Source: Brachyhypopomus gauderio
Taxonomy: Eukaryota; Chordata; Actinopteri; Gymnotiformes; Hypopomidae
Direction of reading: 5' to 3'
Length of the DNA: 64,000 nt
Assembly: GCF_052324685.1 (NCBI RefSeq)
Contig: NC_135214.1
Span: 1,345,001 to 1,409,000, forward strand
Shown here one piece after another: positions 61,694 to 64,000 of this stretch. Under the pieces are notes generated by a model that saw nothing but the letters and a program-made list of their open reading frames with translations, made no database searches and was not told where the DNA came from. Made by a program: the position numbers and the translations under genes. The first letter of the stretch is position 1. Each line of letters starts with the position of its first letter.

Positions 61694-64000
61694 CTACCTA
61701 AATGTATGTATAGTTTGTATGCATATCTATAGTATATGTATAGTATATGTCAGTCATACCAGTGATGTCAGTCATATCAGACATGCCAGTCCAGTCATGT
61801 CAGTTATATCAGTCATGTCAGTGATGCCAGTCATGTTCTGCCAGTCATGTAAGTCATGTCAGTCATATCAGTCATGTCAGTCCAGTCATGTCAGTCAAAT
61901 CTTCAAATCATTACAGTCATGCCAGTTATGTCAGTCATATCAGTCATGTTAATTTTGTTCGTCATGCCAGTGATGTCATTCCAGTCATGCCAGTCATATC
62001 AGTTATGTCAGTAATGCCAGTCATGTCAGTCATGCCAGGCTTTGCAGACTACATTCATACTTTGAATACACAGGCAGTCATGTTAGGCGTGCTACGTGTA
62101 CAAGGAGTGAATTAACTAAGCATAGTCTCTGGCTCCCTCAATCTCTCTCTGTCAGTAATATACAGGCCCAATCATGTATAGACAAGTGCAGGCCTTCCTA
62201 TACTGTTCACATAGATGCAGCCATAGCCAGATGTGCTATTTTTGTGTCTCCCTTTCTGACACACACAGATGTCATCACACTCTACATCTGTAGAGCACAC
62301 ACTGGCCAAACCCAAACAGCTTTTTTTTCACTTTTAGGTCTAAAGGACCTTTTGGGCTTCCTTTTGCCTATTGAGGCCAAAATGCCTATTGGTGTGTGAA
62401 CCCGCCAATCGCCGCTTGCGGCTATATTTTGAAGGTTGACTTTTTTTGTATTAAAAAGACTTTTTATTTTTTGAGATAGGGTTTTTTGTTTTTTTTTTTT
62501 TGCCAAAATAATCAATATTAAAACAATAAAAGGCGTGAACTACAGTTGTGTGTAATGAATCTAAAATATATGAAAGTCTAATGTTTATCAGTACATTACA
62601 GAAAATAATGAACTTTATCACAATATGCTAATTTTTTAGAAGGACCTGTATGTCATTTTCCTCAGGACATCAAATAATAATAATATTGAGAAGTTATTAT
62701 GGACGAGAACCAGTGATTGCTTAGTTACCTTGGAAAAGTAATCTGATTACTGATTACTCCTTTAAAAAGTACCTTAGTTACGTTACTGATTACTTGATTT
62801 TAAAAGTAACTACATTAGATTACAAGTTACTTTAGTAGTTACATTCAGCAGCGAATACATTCAGCATTTTTCCAGTACTCACTTTATTGGAAGTGCATTT
62901 TTAACAGTAACAATGTATGTCCTGAAATTTAAATAATGTATCTCCTGACATTACATTTGTGTTGCTGCGCGGTATTATTTGTAAATGTATTTGTAAACAT
63001 AGTAATACAAGCAAACTATTGAGTCAGACAGCTATTTGTTGTGAAATGAAATACAATCACAATTTCAAGCATTTTTAAGTAGGCCTACTTTAGCCACAAT
63101 TCCAGCACTTTTCAAACGTGGAACACAAAGCAACATTAAAATTGGTCAGGTAAATGTTCCTTCTCCTGTTTTTGAGGGGTATTTCTTTACACTACCACAT
63201 ATCGTCACGGACAACACTGCAAAGAATGACGTGAATGCACTCACGCTCTCACAGGGTCGCGTGCGGAGTCGAGCGCTACGCTCAGACGCAAAAGTACAAC
63301 TGAGCCAAGAAGAAAGCAAAAATATATATTTAACCAACAAAAATAAAAATAGTAATGCAGTTATTTGGATAAGTAACTTTAATTTGATTACTGGAATGGA
63401 AATACTAACTCGTTATATATTACTCGTTACTGAAAAAAAGTGGTAAGATTAGAGTAACGCGTCACTGACATCACTGATGAGAACATATAAGTCAACAAGG
63501 GGAGTCCACTTGTGGCCGAGCTGTTCTTCTTCTGTGCAGGAACTCTTATCCGCCGTCACCGCATCCCTCTACCAGCTCCTGACGACGACCGGTTTTACAA
63601 TCTACACCACTTTAACATCAAGCAAGAGATCGTGCTCTACTCCAGGACCTTTGTGATAACAGACTGTGACCCTTTCACATTCAACTTCCTGAGGAATATG
63701 GGGGTGCGTGTGAGACAGCCTGCTGTCCCACCAACAGACCCGTACTCTAAACTTCGGCAGGAGGTAAGCGGGCCTGGGTCTGGAAACGGGTCGCTCATTG
63801 AGGTGAAATGGCAGTGGTGTTTTCTAAGGCCGTGTGCTTTCCTTGTGCAGCTGGAGGAAAGCATGAAGCCCCTAAGACCTTACGAGAGGCAGGACAGACT
63901 GAAGCAGTTCCTGGACCATGACCGCAATGTTCTTCGCTTTTATTGCTTCTGGGATGATACCCAGAGCATGTTTGGAGACCCCAGAGAGCTGGTTCTGCAT
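27926..64000 (+). CDS. efhc2: EFHC2, N-terminal part, five exons
   Basis: Axonemal protein of doublet microtubules with three DM10 domains and a C-terminal EF-hand region. Exons with GT-AG introns: 27926-27967, 28194-28382, 28471-28621, 63540-63763 and 63851 to beyond 64000. They give 252 codons in frame, about the first third of the usual length near 750. [10 protein letters not shown] starts the protein in a perfect CCACCATGG context. Exons 3-4 encode the first DM10 domain ([26 protein letters not shown], then [20 protein letters not shown] and [16 protein letters not shown]). Exon 5 begins the second DM10 domain ([20 protein letters not shown]). It matches human EFHC2 closely as I recall it. 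Intron 3 is 34,918 bp; the others visible are 226, 88 and 87 bp. Confidence 0.96.
28194..28382 (+). CDS. efhc2: EFHC2 exon 2
   Basis: 63 codons, acceptor TTTCCAG, donor GTTTGT. Contains [24 protein letters not shown] and [13 protein letters not shown], all conserved in EFHC2. Confidence 0.95.
28471..28621 (+). CDS. efhc2: EFHC2 exon 3
   Basis: 151 bp, acceptor CACCGCAG, donor GTAAAT, phase 1. It encodes the first half of DM10 domain 1 ([30 protein letters not shown]). Confidence 0.95.
28899..30217 (+). mobile_element. Tc1-like transposon, left part (broken by insertion)
   Basis: The left inverted repeat (TTGCATATTGTGATAAAGTT and on) pairs with the right end at 62428-62648 (AACTTTATCACAATATGCTAA). 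The leader and transposase start ATGGGTAAGACTGCCGAC match a Tc1-like family common in fish. The element is interrupted at 30218 by an 11.5-kb insertion, resumes at 41686-41718, is interrupted again by the 20.7-kb array, and finishes at 62648 next to a TA. Summed, its own sequence is about 1.57 kb, normal for Tc1. Confidence 0.92.
29225..30218 (+). pseudogene. Tc1 transposase, inactivated
   Basis: Starts [14 protein letters not shown] with the paired-like HTH region. Motifs in order: LFLDESKF (first catalytic Asp), APAHSA, and [12 protein letters not shown] (catalytic Glu). Lesions: a TAG at 29477-29479 where the family has CAG; a small deletion near 29853 that shifts frame; HEL where the family has a catalytic Asp before LAPAH, a D-to-E change; and truncation of the last codons by the element inserted at 30218, whose junction creates the terminal TAG. 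It cannot make an active enzyme. Confidence 0.93.
30674..30850 (+). CDS. Short ORF inside the inverted-repeat element, unknown
   Basis: From ATG at about 30674 the frame reads [20 protein letters not shown], then a hydrophobic run and basic QRRRLNAL, stopping at 30848-30850. It could be one membrane helix or the first exon of an element-encoded protein. I do not recognise a family. Chance is possible. Confidence 0.25.
   Translation: MDSSVIAFVVTAIGGLLTCVQFNLMLLSHYITQRRRLNALRSVFSNRSHNPFRVIFGR
30862..31979. mobile_element. Inverted-repeat element with CTGCAGTTCTAGAC repeats
   Basis: CATCCAATTGCACAGCCGGA at the left and its inverse ending GGCTGTGCAATTGGATG at the right. Beyond the termini both arms repeat CTGCAGTTCTAGAC / GTCTAGAACTGCAG two to three times. 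ATG directly flanks both sides, a possible 3-bp duplication. The interior contains a partial copy (31455-31650) of the MITE family seen at 16808. No coding sequence recognised. Confidence 0.7.
32285..32372 (+). mobile_element. SINE/LINE 3-prime tail fragment
   Basis: CTGTAAAGCGCTTTGTGACA followed by GTTGTGAAAAGCGTTATACA and an ATTTGATTTAATTTGATT tail, the 3-prime end shared by several fish LINEs and SINEs. Confidence 0.6.
33160..33925 (+). mobile_element. 5-prime truncated LINE (L2/jockey-like ORF2 end)
   Basis: The frame reads [20 protein letters not shown] and continues [47 protein letters not shown] and [15 protein letters not shown], the end of a non-LTR reverse transcriptase. Stop near 33654. 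The 3-prime region ends GGGATTAATAAAGT then (ATTCTG)n at about 33900-33925. Confidence 0.85.
33926..35077. other. Interior of the IS3EU-like element, nothing recognised
   Basis: AT-rich DNA between two LINE fragments. I see no open frame with recognisable content. Confidence 0.5.
35078..35700 (-). mobile_element. LINE 3-prime end, minus strand
   Basis: The minus-strand frame reads [40 protein letters not shown] and [10 protein letters not shown], the conserved C-terminal region of fish non-LTR ORF2. It is followed by the typical 3-prime UTR (inverse: GGTTCCGGAGGAACAAAATT) ending near 35078. Confidence 0.8.
35767..36603 (-). pseudogene. Integrase-type transposase, catalytic exon, frameshifted
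   Basis: An acceptor-like TTTTTTAG at about 36604 is followed by [20 protein letters not shown]. After a frameshift near 36515 comes [20 protein letters not shown] (second catalytic Asp) and HNQRIERL (catalytic Glu). A further break near 36330 precedes [20 protein letters not shown] and [13 protein letters not shown]. These motifs are typical of the fish/invertebrate rve integrase family with [11 protein letters not shown]. At least two frame breaks make it inactive. Confidence 0.78.
36729..36751. repeat. Poly-G run
   Basis: GTGGGGGG... of about 20 G, inside the transposase intron region. Confidence 0.9.
37553..37850 (-). pseudogene. Integrase-type transposase, N-terminal exon
   Basis: After an acceptor-like TTTCTAG the frame reads [20 protein letters not shown], then a winged-helix-like [20 protein letters not shown], then [14 protein letters not shown] with the first catalytic Asp of the rve fold. 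It stops at TAA where a splice donor would be expected, so the junction to the next exon looks degraded. The companion exon is at 35767-36603. Confidence 0.75.
37907..39165. other. IS3EU-like element interior, nothing recognised
   Basis: No coding or structural feature recognised. Confidence 0.5.
39170..39500. repeat. GT-rich minisatellite
   Basis: Irregular tandem of units such as GAGTGGGTATGAGAGATGTA followed by TGTGTGTGTGGTGTATAT. Confidence 0.8.
40833..40935. repeat. 22-bp tandem repeat near the right TIR
   Basis: Four to five copies of a unit close to GCCCATGTGACCACAACGTA, lying about 240 bp inside the right end of the IS3EU-like element. Confidence 0.8.
41686..41718 (+). mobile_element. 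Tc1 element, middle remnant
   Basis: TAAGTATTGTGTGCATAACT and GAACATAATTATT follow directly on from the transposase stop region of the Tc1 family and are the sequence expected between 30217 and 62428. Confidence 0.85.
41719..44312 (+). mobile_element. Array unit 1
   Basis: Three tandem 5-prime hairpins (starts 41719, 41781, 41845), body from about 41925. GGCGCTA motifs at 42038, 42507 and 42773. An AGTCATG minisatellite at 43736-43922. From 42167 to the end it is nearly identical to unit 9 (60148-62427), while the 5-prime 240 bp differ. Confidence 0.85.
43736..43922 (+). repeat. CAGTCATGY minisatellite (unit 1)
   Basis: Variable 9-10-bp units such as CAGTCATGC and CAGTCATGT, with a longer allele in unit 9 at 61748-62035. 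Confidence 0.9.
44315..46290 (+). mobile_element. Array unit 2
   Basis: Begins with the GGGGTCCAAGCACC hairpin, immediately followed (44371) by a GGGTTCACACAC hairpin and ending with the GTGTGTGAACCC type. The body is nearly identical to unit 3. GGCGCTA-type motifs at about 44576, 45027, 45304 and 45742, plus an inverted TGGCCACTAGATGG at 45971-45988. Confidence 0.85.
46293..48439 (+). mobile_element. Array unit 3
   Basis: Five tandem 5-prime hairpins (starts 46293, 46353, 46402, 46458, 46521), body from about 46600. Motifs at about 46724, 47174, 47450 and 47888. The 3-prime subterminal GTGTGTGAACCC matches its 5-prime hairpin. Confidence 0.85.
48442..50408 (+). mobile_element. Array unit 4
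   Basis: GGGGTCCAAGCACC hairpin, (ATT)n at 48493-48540, then the body begins twice (about 48546 and 49336), so about 790 bp is internally duplicated. The 3-prime subterminal GTGCTTGGACCCC matches its 5-prime type. Motifs at about 48665, 49143, 49456, 49934 and 50203. Confidence 0.8.
50413..53092 (+). mobile_element. Array unit 5
   Basis: GGGGTCCAAGCACC hairpin, (ATT)n at 50460-50492, then three body starts (about 50505, 51256, 52024), that is three tandem copies of a 750-790-bp module, and a GTGCTTGGACCCC 3-prime end. Seven GGCGCTA motifs. Confidence 0.8.
53094..54783 (+). mobile_element. Array unit 6, 5-prime hairpin missing
   Basis: The previous 3-prime end runs straight into (ATT)n and the body (CTCCGCTAAAACGCG at about 53114). 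Three motifs. Contains a tRNA-like segment (54517-54599). Ends GCTTGGACCCCG plus the 3-prime hairpin. Confidence 0.8.
54517..54599 (+). tRNA. tRNA-like sequence, probably a pseudogene
   Basis: D-arm TAGCTCAATGGGTAGAGCA fits the A box, and GGTTCGAATCC fits the B box exactly. 5-prime GACCCAT faces 3-prime GTTGGGC with two mismatches, and one T-stem pair is mismatched. The anticodon arm is TGTG-CTCCCAGC-CACA with an eight-base loop, so the anticodon is unclear. The variable region is long (about 15 nt). It lies inside array unit 6 and is absent from the other units. Best read as a captured or tRNA-derived pseudogene. Confidence 0.5.
54785..57277 (+). mobile_element. Array unit 7, with a Harbinger-type insertion
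   Basis: 5-prime hairpin missing; the body matches units 2-3. Interrupted at 55819-56406 by a MITE. GGCGCTA motifs at about 54924, 55373 and 55650, with a variant AGGCGCTACAG at 56690. Confidence 0.82.
55819..56406. mobile_element. PIF/Harbinger-type MITE with TAA duplication
   Basis: Ends GGGCGTACTCACACTAGGC and the inverted GCCTAGTGTGAGTACGCCC, flanked by TAA (55816-55818 and 56407-56409), the 3-bp TWA target of PIF/Harbinger. GC-rich, with repeated CCGTGCCCGGGCCCG. Removing it restores the sequence seen in units 2 and 3. Confidence 0.88.
57278..59806 (+). mobile_element. Array unit 8, mosaic
   Basis: 5-prime hairpin missing. The first 750 bp resemble unit 7. From about 58060 the sequence switches to the unit 4-6 type (GTACACACCCTCTAAGACAT, CACCACTAGGTGGCGCTATA), then to sequence private to this unit before a GTGTGAACCC-type end. 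Confidence 0.8.
59810..62427 (+). mobile_element. Array unit 9
   Basis: One 5-prime hairpin (59810). The first 330 bp differ from unit 1; the remainder is nearly identical to it, apart from a (CA)n expansion at 61638-61691 and a different AGTCATG minisatellite length (61748-62035). The end joins the last Tc1 segment. Confidence 0.85.
61638..61691. repeat. (CA)n microsatellite in unit 9
   Basis: About 54 bp of CA; the homologous place in unit 1 (about 43662-43677) has only eight repeats. Confidence 0.95.
62428..62648 (+). mobile_element. Tc1-like transposon, right end
   Basis: GAAGGTTGACTTTTTTTGTA through CAATAAAAGGCGTGAACTAC to AACTTTATCACAATATGCTA and AGAAGGACCTG, then TA. It is the right terminus of the element starting at 28899. 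Confidence 0.92.
62711..63476. mobile_element. hAT-type MITE with 8-bp TSD
   Basis: Ends CAGTGATTGCTTAGTTAC and ...GTAACGCGTCACTGACATCACTG. The flanks are ACGAGAAC (62703-62710) and ATGAGAAC (63477-63484), an 8-bp duplication with one mismatch. About 200 bp of the interior (63000-63230) is homologous to 10410-10625 of the hAT element in KDM6A intron 5, although the termini differ. Confidence 0.85.
63540..63763 (+). CDS. efhc2: EFHC2 exon 4
   Basis: 224 bp, acceptor CTGTGCAG, donor GTAAGC. The phase and sequence ([20 protein letters not shown] onward) join exon 3 across 34.9 kb. Confidence 0.95.
63851..64000 (+). CDS. efhc2: EFHC2 exon 5 (5-prime part)
   Basis: Acceptor TTGTGCAG, open to the window end. 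It reads [20 protein letters not shown] and then the start of DM10 domain 2. Confidence 0.95.
   Translation, partial: MEESMKPLRPYERQDRLKQFLDHDRNVLRFYCFWDDTQSMFGDPRELVLH

Larger units (their letters stand above)
41719..62427 (+). mobile_element. Nine-unit array of hairpin-ended non-coding elements
   Basis: A head-to-tail array of nine related units, all on the same strand, delimited by 3-prime ends reading CCGCTTGCGGCTATATT. Starts and ends: 41719-44312, 44315-46290, 46293-48439, 48442-50408, 50413-53092, 53094-54783, 54785-57277, 57278-59806, 59810-62427. Two 5-prime hairpin types occur (AGGGTTCACACAC... and AGGGGTCCAAGCACC...). Bodies fall into three divergent sequence groups that share layout. 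None encodes a recognised protein. I cannot place the family in a superfamily: it has no ordinary TIRs and no CTRR end. Confidence 0.85.

Noticed and set aside
41719-62427. Helitron classification of the array units
   Set aside because: There is a hairpin near the 3-prime end, but no 5-prime TC and no 3-prime CTRR, and no helicase. Not enough to call Helitron.

Overview
The window is vertebrate nuclear DNA, almost certainly from a teleost fish. It holds interrupted, conserved vertebrate genes with GT-AG introns, dense (CA)n and (CT)n microsatellites, fish-type SINE and LINE fragments, a Tc1-like transposon, and many hAT and Harbinger-type elements. A 500-base run of N lies at 2817-3316. The gene order KDM6A - FUNDC1 - EFHC2 is the order I know from the human Xp11.3 region, with the same relative orientations: KDM6A divergent from FUNDC1, and FUNDC1 and EFHC2 on one strand.

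Layout. (1) 1-22902, minus strand: the first six coding exons of KDM6A (the histone H3K27 demethylase UTX), covering the N-terminus and the start of its TPR repeats. Exon 7 onward is not visible. The introns carry microsatellites, a hAT element with an exact 8-bp target-site duplication and a BED zinc-finger remnant, a second hAT element with nested MITEs, a perfect 54-bp hairpin MITE and a tRNA-derived SINE. (2) 22903-25556: the divergent KDM6A/FUNDC1 promoter region, with a G-run-rich hAT-type MITE in it. (3) 25557-27128, plus strand: the complete five-exon FUNDC1 gene (mitophagy receptor, 152 codons). (4) 27926-64000, plus strand: the first five exons of EFHC2 (axonemal DM10 protein), continuing off the window.

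EFHC2 intron 3 is 34.9 kb, while the other visible EFHC2 introns are under 230 bp. It can be read as a stack of nested insertions. One Tc1-like element (28899-62648) was hit twice. The first hit is an 11.5-kb inverted-repeat element (30219-41685), which itself contains an 8.7-kb integrase-type DNA transposon (32449-41176, 6-bp duplication TTTCAC, IS3EU-like) carrying two LINE fragments. The second hit is a 20.7-kb head-to-tail array of nine related, non-coding units (41719-62427). A separate hAT MITE follows (62711-63476). Removing these leaves about 0.4 kb of intron.

The nine-unit array is the most unusual feature. Each unit ends in a 3-prime hairpin. Intact units start with a 5-prime hairpin whose arm is complementary to a site just inside the 3-prime end, and two versions of that pairing occur in which both sides change together. 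The units carry 36 same-strand copies of a GGCGCTA motif at conserved spacings. The best copies fit the core of the vertebrate CTCF recognition sequence. No unit encodes a recognisable protein. Whether the array does anything is untested; the pattern is visible in the sequence, the CTCF reading is inference.
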